From Ramlibacter sp. (GTDB lineage Bacteria; Pseudomonadota; Gammaproteobacteria; Burkholderiales; Burkholderiaceae_C): a stretch of DNA of 43,216 bases. Location of the stretch: the NCBI GenBank assembly GCA_022844525.1, contig JALHLO010000005.1, positions 1-43,216 of the forward strand. Direction: 5' to 3'. This document shows, piece by piece, positions 25,916 through 34,248 of the stretch. The notes beneath the pieces are model-generated. The model saw only the letters and a program-made list of their open reading frames with translations, made no database searches and was not told where the DNA came from. Each line of letters starts with the position of its first letter. Position 1 is the stretch's first letter. Made by a program: the position numbers and the translations under genes.

Positions 25916-26841
25916 CGCGCGCGATTGTGCCAGCGGCGCGCATAGGCCACCGCCACGCCGAAGGTGTTGACCTGGGCCTGCACGGTGTCCTCCAGCCGGT
26001 GGCCGTAGCCGCCCGCCATGGCGAAGGCCAGCGGCAGGCCGCGCTGCCAGGCCCAGTCGAACACGCGCCGGTCGCGCGCTTCCAGGCCGTCCCAGGTGAG
26101 CTTCAGGCGTCCGAGCCGGTCGCCCTCGTGCGGGTCGGCGCCGGCCAGGTAGATCACGAGGCCGGGGTCGAAGCGCTGCGCGAGTTCGTCCAGCGCGCGC
26201 TCCAGCGCCTGCAGGTAGGCGTCGTCGCCGGTGCCGTCGGGCAGGTCCACGTCCAGGTCGCCCGCCTCCTTGCGGAAGGGAAAGTTCTTCTGCCCGTGCA
26301 GCGAGAGCGTGAACACGGTGGGGTCGCCGCGGAAGATGCGCGCGGTGCCGTTGCCCTGGTGCACGTCGAGGTCGACGATCGCCACGCGCAGCGGCTGGCG
26401 GCTGCGGCGCGCGCGCTCGGCCTGCATCAGCCGCGCCGCCACCGCGGCGTCGTTGAAGACGCAGAAGCCGCCGCCCCGGTCCGCCTGGGCGTGGTGCGTG
26501 CCGCCGGCGATGTTGGCCGCCACGCCCTCCTCGAAGGCGGCGCGGCAGGCGCAGATGGTCGCGCCCACCGAGCGGCGCGCGCGCTCGGCCATCGCCGGGC
26601 TCCAGGGAAAGCCGATCTCGCGCAGGACCTTCGGGTCGACCGAGCCGTCGCTGATCGCCTGGATGTACCCGGGGGTGTGCACCAGCGCCAGCTCGCCGTC
26701 CGAGGCGGGCGGCGCCGGCATCAGGCGGACCTCGGGTACCTCGGCCGCCAGGCGGTCCCGCAACAGGCGGTACTTGCCCATCGGGAAGCGGTGCCCCGGC
26801 GGGAGCGGCAGCACGAACTGGTCGGTGTAGAAGACTTGCAC
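25912..26841 (-). CDS. Histone deacetylase-family amidohydrolase
   Basis: A 309-residue Zn-dependent deacetylase-fold protein. Active-site elements are all seen: the His dyad H116-H117 (GGTHHA), GGGFCVFNDAAVAA, metal ligands D159 and H161 (DLDVHQGNGT), the third ligand D236 (LAGADPHEGD), and the GGYG turn with Y279. Bacterial members act on acetylpolyamines, acetoin-linked or other N-acyl substrates; none can be chosen here. A frame extends to 26880, but the GTG at 26841 has TGGAG 9 nt upstream and begins at the family fold (VFYTDQFVLP), so I prefer it. First gene of an operon with the thioesterase and nitroreductase. Confidence 0.88.
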   Translation of the reverse strand: MQVFYTDQFVLPLPPGHRFPMGKYRLLRDRLAAEVPEVRLMPAPPASDGELALVHTPGYIQAISDGSVDPKVLREIGFPWSPAMAERARRSVGATICACRAAFEEGVAANIAGGTHHAQADRGGGFCVFNDAAVAARLMQAERARRSRQPLRVAIVDLDVHQGNGTARIFRGDPTVFTLSLHGQKNFPFRKEAGDLDVDLPDGTGDDAYLQALERALDELAQRFDPGLVIYLAGADPHEGDRLGRLKLTWDGLEARDRRVFDWAWQRGLPLAFAMAGGYGHRLEDTVQAQVNTFGVAVAYARRWHNRAR

Positions 26842-26909
26842 CCGGCCATTCTCCAAGCCCCCGGCGCTAGGTAGGTTCACCTATATTGCTGCGGCGCAAC
26901 AAAAAACCC

Positions 26910-26937
26910 TTGCAATGGGCGCGGCCACCCCTATACT
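26910..26937 (+). promoter_or_regulatory. Sigma-70 promoter for the phasin gene
   Basis: TTGCAA (26910-26915) and TATACT (26932-26937) separated by 16 bp, about 80 bp before the phasin start. Confidence 0.6.
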
Positions 26938-27016
26938 TCCACCCATGCTGCACTGCAACATGTCCAGCGCAGATACCTAGAAGTTGCTTCCCCACTTTTT
27001 CAACCCGGAGAATTCC

Positions 27017-27568
27017 ATGCTGACCGCTGAGCAAATGCTGGCCGCCCAGAAGGCGAACGTCGAAACCCTGTTTGGCCTGACCACCCGCGCCTTCGAAGGC
27101 GTCGAGAAGCTCGTCGAGCTGAACGTCACCGCTTCCAAGGCCGCCCTCGTGGAAGCCGCCGAGACCACCCAGAACATGCTGTCCGTCAAGGACGCGCAGG
27201 AACTGCTGGCCCTGCAGGCCTCCCTGTTCCAGCCCCTGGCCGAGAAGACCGCTGCCTACAGCCGCCACCTGTACGACATCGCCTCCGGCACCACCGCCGA
27301 GTTCGGCAAGCAGTTCGAAGGCCAGGTCGCCGACGCCCAGAAGAAGTTCCTGGCCGTCGTGGACAACGCCGCCAAGAACGCCCCGGCCGGCTCCGAGACC
27401 GCCGTCGCCGTGTTCAAGAGCGCCGTTGCCGCCGGCAACAACGCCCTGGAATCCGTGCAGAAGGCCGTCAAGCAGGCTGCCGACGTCGCCGAAGCCAACT
27501 TCAACGCCGTCGCCAACACGGCCGTGAACGCTTCCAAGGCCCCGGCCAAGTCCAAGCGCGCTGCCTGA
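27017..27568 (+). CDS. Phasin family protein
   Basis: A 183-residue phasin, a surface protein of polyhydroxyalkanoate granules that limits granule coalescence. It begins [20 protein letters not shown], has the phasin core ([19 protein letters not shown]), is helical throughout and ends in a Lys/Ala/Pro tail (APAKSKRAA). Codon choice is strongly biased and the promoter and GGAG ribosome binding site are good, suggesting high expression. No PHA synthase is within the window. Confidence 0.94.
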   Translation: MLTAEQMLAAQKANVETLFGLTTRAFEGVEKLVELNVTASKAALVEAAETTQNMLSVKDAQELLALQASLFQPLAEKTAAYSRHLYDIASGTTAEFGKQFEGQVADAQKKFLAVVDNAAKNAPAGSETAVAVFKSAVAAGNNALESVQKAVKQAADVAEANFNAVANTAVNASKAPAKSKRAA

Positions 27569-27721
27569 ATCCTGCGTGAGATTGCGGGTTCCTGACACCG
27601 GTTCGCTGGAGCAGGAACTCTACAACTAGAGTGGCATCTATCCGATACTTCTGGCGTCGAGCCAGGGGTTCTTCAGGTTGTCTCCTCGGGTCCTTCGGAA
27701 CACGGGTTCAGGGATCCATTG
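27569..27721 (+). other. 3' UTR of the phasin transcript
   Basis: A 153-nt untranslated stretch between the phasin stop and its terminator. It holds two small hairpins: ACTCT/AGAGT at 27617-27632 and CTGGC/GCCAG near 27651-27665. On the opposite strand a 38-codon frame runs across it (27638-27754). No larger gene is seen. Confidence 0.4.
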
Positions 27722-27751
27722 GCCCTCAGTCGCAAGACTGAGGGCTTTTTT
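27722..27751 (+). terminator. Rho-independent terminator after the phasin gene
   Basis: Ten-base perfect arms GCCCTCAGTC / GACTGAGGGC with a GCAA loop, followed by TTTTTT. It works for the plus strand only; read leftward there is no T run after the stem. Confidence 0.93.
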
Positions 27752-28692
27752 CATGGCGCGTGCGCCTTCGCCTCCAGCGCGGCGCGCAGCTGCGGCAACA
27801 GCGCCTGCATCGCGGCGCGGCCGGCGTCGATGGCGCGGCGCTTGCCGGCGAAATCGCCGCTGCCCATGCCGGCGAGCGCCGGCCGCACGACGATGTCCGC
27901 GTCCTTCAGCTCCCAGCTGTTGATGCTCTTGCCCATGATGGCGAAGGTCTGCAGCAGGATCTGCAGCGGGTCGGCCGAGGGGTTGCCCTCGGGCGCGCTG
28001 GAGATGTCCACCGCGATCACCAGCTCCGCGCCCATCTGGCGCGCGTAGCGCACGGGCACCGGCGACACCAGCCCGCCATCCACGAACTCCTGGCTGCCGA
28101 TCTTCACCGGCAGGAACACCGCCGGCACCGCGCTCGATGCGCGCACGGCCGTCCCCGTGTCGCCGCGGCGGAACAGCACGCCCTGCCCGGAATTCAGGTC
28201 GGTGGCGACGATGCCCAGGGGCAGCGCCATGTTCTCGATCAGCCGGTTGCCCACCTGTGCGTTGACGTAGCGGGCCAGCGCCTCGCCGCGCAGCACGCCG
28301 CGGCTGAAGATCGGCAGCGTCCAGTCCGCGAAGGCCGCCTCCTCCATGTTCATGGCCACCGCCTGCAGCTGCGGGCCGCTGCGGCCGCTGGCATAGAGCG
28401 CGGCCACCAGGCTGCCGGCGGAAGTCCCCACGACCAGGTTGGGCTTGATCCCCGCCTCCTCCAGCACCTGGATCACGCCCACGTGGGCAAAGCCGCGGGC
28501 GGCACCGCCGCCCAGCGCCAGCCCGACCCGCGGCGGCACCTTGGGCACCGCCACCGGCGGCGGCTGGACCACCTCCGGCGGCGGACTGGGGGGACTGGCG
28601 CACCCCGCGAGCCAGGCCGCTGCCCCGAAAAGCATGACCTGGGTCAAGCGGATGCCAATTTTATTGAGAATGATTCGTGTTTGTTTTATCAT
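27751..28692 (-). CDS. Patatin-like phospholipase, lipoprotein
   Basis: A 313-residue patatin-family lipase. The oxyanion loop GGGAARG (61-67), nucleophile S91 in GTSAG (89-93), and the catalytic Asp in FVDGGLVSP are all present. A lipobox LAGC places the lipid-bearing cysteine at residue 31, followed by a Pro-rich linker, so the enzyme is likely membrane tethered in the periplasm. Start uncertain: ATG at 28692 gives positive charges before the hydrophobic core but an unusually long n-region and no ribosome binding site; ATG at 28635 gives a very short signal. The upstream choice overlaps the divergent iron-transport promoter. Confidence 0.85.
   Translation of the reverse strand: MIKQTRIILNKIGIRLTQVMLFGAAAWLAGCASPPSPPPEVVQPPPVAVPKVPPRVGLALGGGAARGFAHVGVIQVLEEAGIKPNLVVGTSAGSLVAALYASGRSGPQLQAVAMNMEEAAFADWTLPIFSRGVLRGEALARYVNAQVGNRLIENMALPLGIVATDLNSGQGVLFRRGDTGTAVRASSAVPAVFLPVKIGSQEFVDGGLVSPVPVRYARQMGAELVIAVDISSAPEGNPSADPLQILLQTFAIMGKSINSWELKDADIVVRPALAGMGSGDFAGKRRAIDAGRAAMQALLPQLRAALEAKAHAP
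28664..28692 (+). promoter_or_regulatory. Promoter with Fur-like site for the ferric-iron binding protein
   Basis: TTGAGA (28664-28669) and TATCAT (28687-28692) are spaced 17 bp. The stretch TTGAGAATGATT within it matches half of the Fur consensus (GATAATGATAATCATTATC), the rest is degenerate. Its place before an FbpA/FutA-type gene supports Fur control. Confidence 0.5.
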
Positions 28693-28737
28693 CGCGGACA
28701 ACGCAACCCAAAGACTACCCTGAAAGGAAACGCACAG

Positions 28738-29781
28738 ATGATCTCCAAGGCCGCCGGCATCGCGACGCTGCTCCTCGCCACCGTGACCTCGGTCGCCGCG
28801 CAGGAACAGGTGCTGAACCTCTACTCCGCCCGCCACTATTCGACGGACGAGGCGCTGTACAGCAACTTCACCAAGGCCACGGGCATCAAGATCAACCGCG
28901 TCGATGCCGACGATGCCGGTATTCTGGCCCGCCTGAAGGCCGAAGGCTCCGCCTCCCCCGCCGACGTGATCCTGCTGGTCGACGCCGCCCGCCTGTACAA
29001 GGGTGAAGTGGACGGCCTGTTCAAGCCGGTCAAGTCGAAGCTGCTGGACGACGCGATCCCCGCCCAGTACCGTTCCGCCGCCACGCCGGAGGGCACCAGC
29101 TGGTTCGGCCTGTCCACCCGCGCCCGCGTCATCGTGTACGACAAGGTGAAGGTCAAGCGCGAGGACGTCGACACCTACGAGGAACTGGCCGACCCGAAGA
29201 ACAAGGGCAAGGTCTGCCTGCGCTCCGGCTCGCACCCGTACAACCTGTCGCTGTTCGGCGCCGTCCTGCAGCACGTGGGCGAGCAGAAGACCGAAGCCTG
29301 GCTCAAGGGCATCGTCGACAACATGGCGCGCGCGCCCAAGGGCGGCGACACCGACCAGATCAAGGCGGTCGGCGCCGGCGAATGCCAGGTCGCGGTGAGC
29401 AACAGCTACTACATCGCCCGCCTGCTGCGCTCGACCGCGCCGGAAGACAAGGCGCTGATGGAGAAGGTGGGCATCGTGTTCCCGAACCAGCAGTCCTGGG
29501 GCACGCACCTGAACATCGCCGGCGGCGCGGTCGCGAAGAACAGCCGGAACACCGCCAACGCGGTGAAGTTCCTCGAGTACCTGGCCAGCGCCGAGGCGCA
29601 GAACTACTTCGCCAACGGCAACAACGAGTGGCCCACGGCCAAGGGCGTGAAGGTGAACAACCCCGCGCTGCAGGCCATGAGCGGCGGCGGCGACTTCAAG
29701 GCCGAGACCATCCCGCTGGCCGCCGTCGGCGGCAATACCGTGAAGGTGCAGCAGATGCTGGACCGCGTCGGCTTCCGCTGA
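28738..29781 (+). CDS. Fe(3+) ABC transporter substrate-binding protein (FbpA/FutA type)
   Basis: A 347-residue periplasmic ferric-iron receptor. A Sec signal peptide (about 1-21, cleavage at VAA-QE) precedes [20 protein letters not shown], the typical N-terminus of iron-binding FutA/FbpA proteins. The iron-ligating tyrosine pair is Y224/Y225 in SNSYYIARL. The ABC permease and ATPase are not adjacent: a terminator and an unrelated gene follow, so they must lie elsewhere. AAGGA precedes the ATG. Regulation is likely by Fur (see promoter). Confidence 0.92.
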   Translation: MISKAAGIATLLLATVTSVAAQEQVLNLYSARHYSTDEALYSNFTKATGIKINRVDADDAGILARLKAEGSASPADVILLVDAARLYKGEVDGLFKPVKSKLLDDAIPAQYRSAATPEGTSWFGLSTRARVIVYDKVKVKREDVDTYEELADPKNKGKVCLRSGSHPYNLSLFGAVLQHVGEQKTEAWLKGIVDNMARAPKGGDTDQIKAVGAGECQVAVSNSYYIARLLRSTAPEDKALMEKVGIVFPNQQSWGTHLNIAGGAVAKNSRNTANAVKFLEYLASAEAQNYFANGNNEWPTAKGVKVNNPALQAMSGGGDFKAETIPLAAVGGNTVKVQQMLDRVGFR

Positions 29782-29838
29782 ACGAGGAAGAACAACAGGC
29801 AGTCTCCGGTCGTCCTACCCTCCCGCACCGGTTCCAGG

Positions 29839-29861
29839 GCCCGCCCGAGCGCGGGCTTTTT
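29839..29861 (+). terminator. Rho-independent terminator after the iron-binding protein gene
   Basis: Six-base arms GCCCGC / GCGGGC with a 6-nt loop and a T5 run, 57 nt after the stop. Confidence 0.75.
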
Positions 29862-29873
29862 CATGCTCCATAA

Positions 29874-29889
29874 TTGACGTTTACGTCAA
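29874..29889. promoter_or_regulatory. Perfect palindrome upstream of the SDR gene (LiuR/MerR-type operator candidate)
   Basis: TTGACGTTTACGTCAA: 7-bp arms TTGACGT / ACGTCAA around TT, with a further CGTCA directly after (29890-29894). It sits 19 bp before the SDR start. Sites of this form occur upstream of acyl-CoA and branched-chain degradation genes under MerR-family LiuR regulators in beta-proteobacteria (recalled, not searched). Confidence 0.55.
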
Positions 29890-29908
29890 CGTCACACCAG
29901 GAGCAGAG

Positions 29909-30667
<759 letters not shown>

Positions 30668-30697
30668 GCCGCGTCCCCGCGCGGGCGGGCGGCGCCC

Positions 30698-30726
30698 TAT
30701 AGTCCCGGGTCACCAAGACCCGGGAC
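30698..30726 (+). promoter_or_regulatory. Hairpin/operator with candidate -10 box before ggt
   Basis: Nine-base perfect arms GTCCCGGGT (30702-30710) and ACCCGGGAC (30718-30726) around CACCAAG. A -10-like TATAGT (30698-30703) overlaps the left arm, so transcription would start within the palindrome. The right arm ends 11 nt before the ATG, next to AAGGA. Confidence 0.5.
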
Positions 30727-30737
30727 AAGGACCGACG

Positions 30738-32522
30738 ATGCGCCGCCCCCTCCTCACCTGGCTTGCCGCGGCGAGCCTGCTGGCCGCCTGCGCCAGCCCG
30801 CCTTCCCGCTTCGACTACACCGTCCCGCAGCAGCCCGAAGCGCCCTCCGGCTTCACGGCCAAGCCCGGCTGGGCGAGCTCCCGCTTCGCCGTCGCGGCGG
30901 CCAACCCGCTGGCCACCGACGCGGGCTACCAGGTGCTCAAGGCGGGCGGCTCGGCGATCGACGCCGCGATCGCGGTGCAGATGGTGCTCACGCTGGTGGA
31001 GCCGCAGTCCAGCGGGATCGGCGGCGGCGCCTTCCTGCTGCACTTCAACGGCCGCGAGGTGGAGGCCTTCGACGGGCGCGAGACGGCGCCGGCCGCGGCG
31101 GACGAGCGCCTGTTCCTCGCGGCCGACGGCAAGCCGCTGCCGTTCGCGGAGGCCGTGGTGGGCGGCCGCTCGGTGGGCGTGCCCGGCACGCTCAGGATGC
31201 TGGAGATGGCGCACCGGCAGTACGGGCGCCTGCCCTGGGCCGCGCTGTTCCAGCCGGCGATCCGCCTGGCCGAACAGGGCTTCCGCGTGAGCGCGCGGCT
31301 GAACACGCTCGCCAAGGGCGACGCGCACCTGCAGAAGGACCCGGTCGCAAAGGCCTACTTCTTCCAGCCGAACGGCGAGCCGGTCGCCGTCGGCAGCACC
31401 TTGCGCAACCCGGAACTCGCGGCGGTGCTGCGGCGCGTCGCCAACGAAGGCCCGGGCGCTTTCTATACGGGCGAGATCGCGCAGGCCATCGTCGACAAGG
31501 TGCAGCGGCACCCGGGCAACCCCGGCAAGCTGGCGCTGTCCGACCTCGCTGGCTACCAGCCGAAGAAGCGCGCACCGATCTGCCACGACCACCGGGCCCG
31601 CGCGAAGGACTACCGCGTCTGCGGTTTCCCGCCGCCCAGTTCCGGCGCGATCGCCGTCGGCCAGATCCTCGGCATCCTCGCGCAGACGAATGCGGACACG
31701 CTGCCGCTGGTGGACGGGCTGCCCTCCGCCGACTGGCTGCACCTGTACACGGAAGCCGCGCGCCTGGCCTTCGCCGACCGCGGCCTGTACCTCGCGGATC
31801 CCGACTTCGTGCAGCCGCCCGCCGGCAGCTGGATGAGCCTGCTGGACCCCGCCTACCTGCGCACGCGCGCCGCATTGATCGGCGCGCAGAGCATGAAGAC
31901 CGCGCAACCGGGTACGCCCGGCCAGCGCGCGGCCCGCTACGCGCCCAGCCCGGAGCAGGTGGAGTACGGCACTTCGCACATCAGCATCGTCGACGCGCAG
32001 GGCAACGCCATCGCGATGACGACGACGATCGAGGACCAGTTCGGCGCGCGCCAGATGGTGCGCGGCTTCCTGCTGAACAACGAGCTGACCGACTTCAGCT
32101 TCGCGCCCGCCGACGCGCAGGGCCGCGCCATCGCCAACCGCGTGCAGCCCGGCAAGCGGCCGCGCTCCTCGATGGCGCCCACGCTGGTGTTCGACAAGGC
32201 CACCGGCCAGCTGGTGATGAGCGGCGGCAGCCCCGGCGGGGCGCTGATCATCCACTACACGGCCAAGACGCTGTACGGCGTGCTGAACTGGGGCCTGAAC
32301 GCGCAGCAGGCGATCGACCTGCCGAACTTCGGCTCCAACAACGGACCGACGCTGCTGGAGCAGCGGCGCTTCCCGGCCGGGGTGGTGCAGGCACTGCAGT
32401 CCCGCGCGCATGAAGTGCGCGAGCAGGACATGACCAGCGGGCTGCAGGCGATCCAGCGCACGCCCACGGGCTGGTTCGGCGGCGCCGACCCGCGGCGCGA
32501 AGGCGTGGTGATGGGCGACTGA
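30738..32522 (+). CDS. ggt: Gamma-glutamyltranspeptidase, lipoprotein
   Basis: A 594-residue glutathione hydrolase/gamma-glutamyl transferase, made as a proenzyme and split autocatalytically. A lipoprotein signal with lipobox LAAC (C18) suggests membrane anchoring. The core matches GGT: VVEPQSSGIGGGAF-like segment (LVEPQSSGIGGGAFLL), cleavage nucleophile T412 (YGTSHISIVD), and the small-subunit motifs PGKRPRSSMAPT and SGGSPGG. In E. coli the nucleophile lies in QTTHYSVVD; here the second position is Ser, which is tolerated. It would degrade periplasmic glutathione. No neighbour shares the pathway. Confidence 0.94.
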   Translation: MRRPLLTWLAAASLLAACASPPSRFDYTVPQQPEAPSGFTAKPGWASSRFAVAAANPLATDAGYQVLKAGGSAIDAAIAVQMVLTLVEPQSSGIGGGAFLLHFNGREVEAFDGRETAPAAADERLFLAADGKPLPFAEAVVGGRSVGVPGTLRMLEMAHRQYGRLPWAALFQPAIRLAEQGFRVSARLNTLAKGDAHLQKDPVAKAYFFQPNGEPVAVGSTLRNPELAAVLRRVANEGPGAFYTGEIAQAIVDKVQRHPGNPGKLALSDLAGYQPKKRAPICHDHRARAKDYRVCGFPPPSSGAIAVGQILGILAQTNADTLPLVDGLPSADWLHLYTEAARLAFADRGLYLADPDFVQPPAGSWMSLLDPAYLRTRAALIGAQSMKTAQPGTPGQRAARYAPSPEQVEYGTSHISIVDAQGNAIAMTTTIEDQFGARQMVRGFLLNNELTDFSFAPADAQGRAIANRVQPGKRPRSSMAPTLVFDKATGQLVMSGGSPGGALIIHYTAKTLYGVLNWGLNAQQAIDLPNFGSNNGPTLLEQRRFPAGVVQALQSRAHEVREQDMTSGLQAIQRTPTGWFGGADPRREGVVMGD

Positions 32523-32557
32523 CCCGTCATCGCCGCGCGGGCGGACGGGCGGTGCGG

Positions 32558-33454
32558 CTACGCCGTGCCCGGAGCCCGCACCGGCCCCTCTTCCTTGCGC
32601 TCGATCCGCTCGTACTCCGAGATCACCTGCGCCCCCAGCAGCAGCAGCGTGGCGGCGATCTCGAAGCTCAGGAGCACGACGATCGCCGTGGTGAGCGACC
32701 CGTACACCACGGTGACCTGCGACAGCGTGGCGAAGTACCACACCAGCAGGTGCCGCGTGATCTCCCACAGGAGCGCCGCCGTCACCCCGCCGATCAGCGC
32801 GTGCCGCCAGGACAGCTTGCCCACCGGCATCACCATGTACACCGAGGTGAGCACGAAGATCTCGCCCACCAGCCCCAGCAGGTACAGCAGCAGGCCGGAG
32901 ACGCCTTCGAGCGACCAGTCGCGGCCCAGGAAGTGCACGTTGTTCTGCCCCAGCGCCTGGATGCTGCCGGCCACCAGCGTCACCACCAGCAGCCCGAACC
33001 CGAGCGACAGGATGTAGCAGTAAGGCAGCAGCGCGGACACCAGGAAGCGGCGCCGCTTGATCGCGAAGCGGTGCAGGAAGATCACCGCCATGGCCTTTTC
33101 CAGCACGGTGAAGGCCAGCGAGCTGAAGAACAGCATGGTGACCAGCAGCACCCAGCCGATCACTTCCCGGTGCATGACGAAGTTGGTCAGTTCGGCCACG
33201 ATCGGCTTGGACTGCCCGGGCATCAGCCACTCCAGGTACACGCCCAGGGTCGCCAGCAGCTCGTTGGCGTCCAGCACGCGGGACAGCGCGATCACGGTCA
33301 GCACCAGCAGGGGCACCACCGACAGCAAGGCGTAGTAGGCCACCGCGCCCGCGAGCAGCAGGCCCTGGTTGGCCTGGAAGCCCTTGAGCACGCGCTTGGT
33401 GAAGGTGCCGGGATGGGCGGCCACGTAGGCCATGGCAGGGCTCAGCACACGCAT
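32558..33454 (-). CDS. YihY/virulence factor BrkB-family membrane protein
   Basis: A 298-residue integral membrane protein with six predicted helices. Recognisable family stretches are AGAVAYYALLSVVPLLVLTVIAL and TVVYGSLTTAIVVLLSFEIAA. The family was once called ribonuclease BN by mistake; its role is unknown, possibly transport or envelope related. The ATG at 33454 is preferred over a TTG at 33487. It is divergent from the pseudogene at 33562. Confidence 0.9.
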   Translation of the reverse strand: MRVLSPAMAYVAAHPGTFTKRVLKGFQANQGLLLAGAVAYYALLSVVPLLVLTVIALSRVLDANELLATLGVYLEWLMPGQSKPIVAELTNFVMHREVIGWVLLVTMLFFSSLAFTVLEKAMAVIFLHRFAIKRRRFLVSALLPYCYILSLGFGLLVVTLVAGSIQALGQNNVHFLGRDWSLEGVSGLLLYLLGLVGEIFVLTSVYMVMPVGKLSWRHALIGGVTAALLWEITRHLLVWYFATLSQVTVVYGSLTTAIVVLLSFEIAATLLLLGAQVISEYERIERKEEGPVRAPGTA

Positions 33455-33561
33455 GCGGCCGAGTATGCCTGCGGCGGCAGTCGCCAAGGCGCCAGGGTTA
33501 CAGGCTTTCCCTCATGGGTGCGCGCAAGAGCTGGGCTGGATTGCCTCACCACCCAGGAGGT

Positions 33562-34214
33562 CCCATCAAGCTGATCTGCCCGTGGCCCGCCGGCGGCGCC
33601 ACCGACGCCGTGATGCGCGCGATCGGCGAAAGCGCCGGCAAGACGCTGGGCCAGCAGATCGTGGTGGAGAACACGACTTCGCCGAGGCCAATCAGGGCAA
33701 GTTCACCTACGGCTCGCCCGGCCAGGGCACCACGCCGCACCTGGCGGTGGAGGAGTTCGCGGACAAGGCCGGGATCAAGCTGCAGCACGTGCCCTTCAAG
33801 GGCTTCGCCGACGGCATGCAGGCCATGCTGGGCGGCCACACCATGGCGCACAGCGACTCCACCGGCTGGTCGGGCCACGTCGATGGCGGCACGGCGCGGC
33901 TGCTGGCGACCTACGGCGCCAGGCGCACGAAGAAGTGGGCGAGCGTGCCCACGCTCAACGAACTGGGCTACGACACGATCTCGGAGTCGCCCTTCGGCAT
34001 CGGCGGCCCGAAGGGCATGGACGCGGCCGTCACGCGGCGCCTGCACGACGCCTTCCGCCGGACGCTGGACGACCCGGCGGTGCTCGCCGCCTTCGAGAAG
34101 TACGACCAGTCGGTGATCTACATGAACAGCGCCGACTACGAGAAGTTCATCCGCGAGCAGCACGTCAAGGAGAAGGTGCTGATCGACCGGCTCGGGCTGG
34201 CCCTGAAGACCTGA
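33562..34214 (+). pseudogene. Broken Bug-family (TctC-type) solute-binding protein
   Basis: Relic of a tripartite tricarboxylate transporter receptor. The N-terminal mature segment (PIKLICPWPAGGATDAVMRA) runs in one frame to about 33675. The homologous C-terminal two thirds (FAEANQGKFTYGSPGQGTTP onward to the stop at 34214) continues in another frame from about 33678. Normal relatives (about 320 residues) have roughly 80 residues between these two segments, so there is a deletion plus frameshift, and the signal peptide is also gone. Open frames at 33514 and 33432 cover the parts but neither makes a whole receptor. Confidence 0.88.
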
Positions 34215-34248
34215 ACCGCGCCAGCCGACCCCTCCTCGGTGCGGCGCC

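Noticed and set aside
27722-27751. The phasin terminator acting also for the leftward patatin transcript
   Set aside because: Read on the minus strand, the stem is followed by CAATGG, not by a T run.
33432-34214. The 260-codon open frame over the Bug receptor as an intact gene
   Set aside because: Its first 80 codons are unrelated to the family while the true N-terminal segment lies in another frame, so the locus is a pseudogene.
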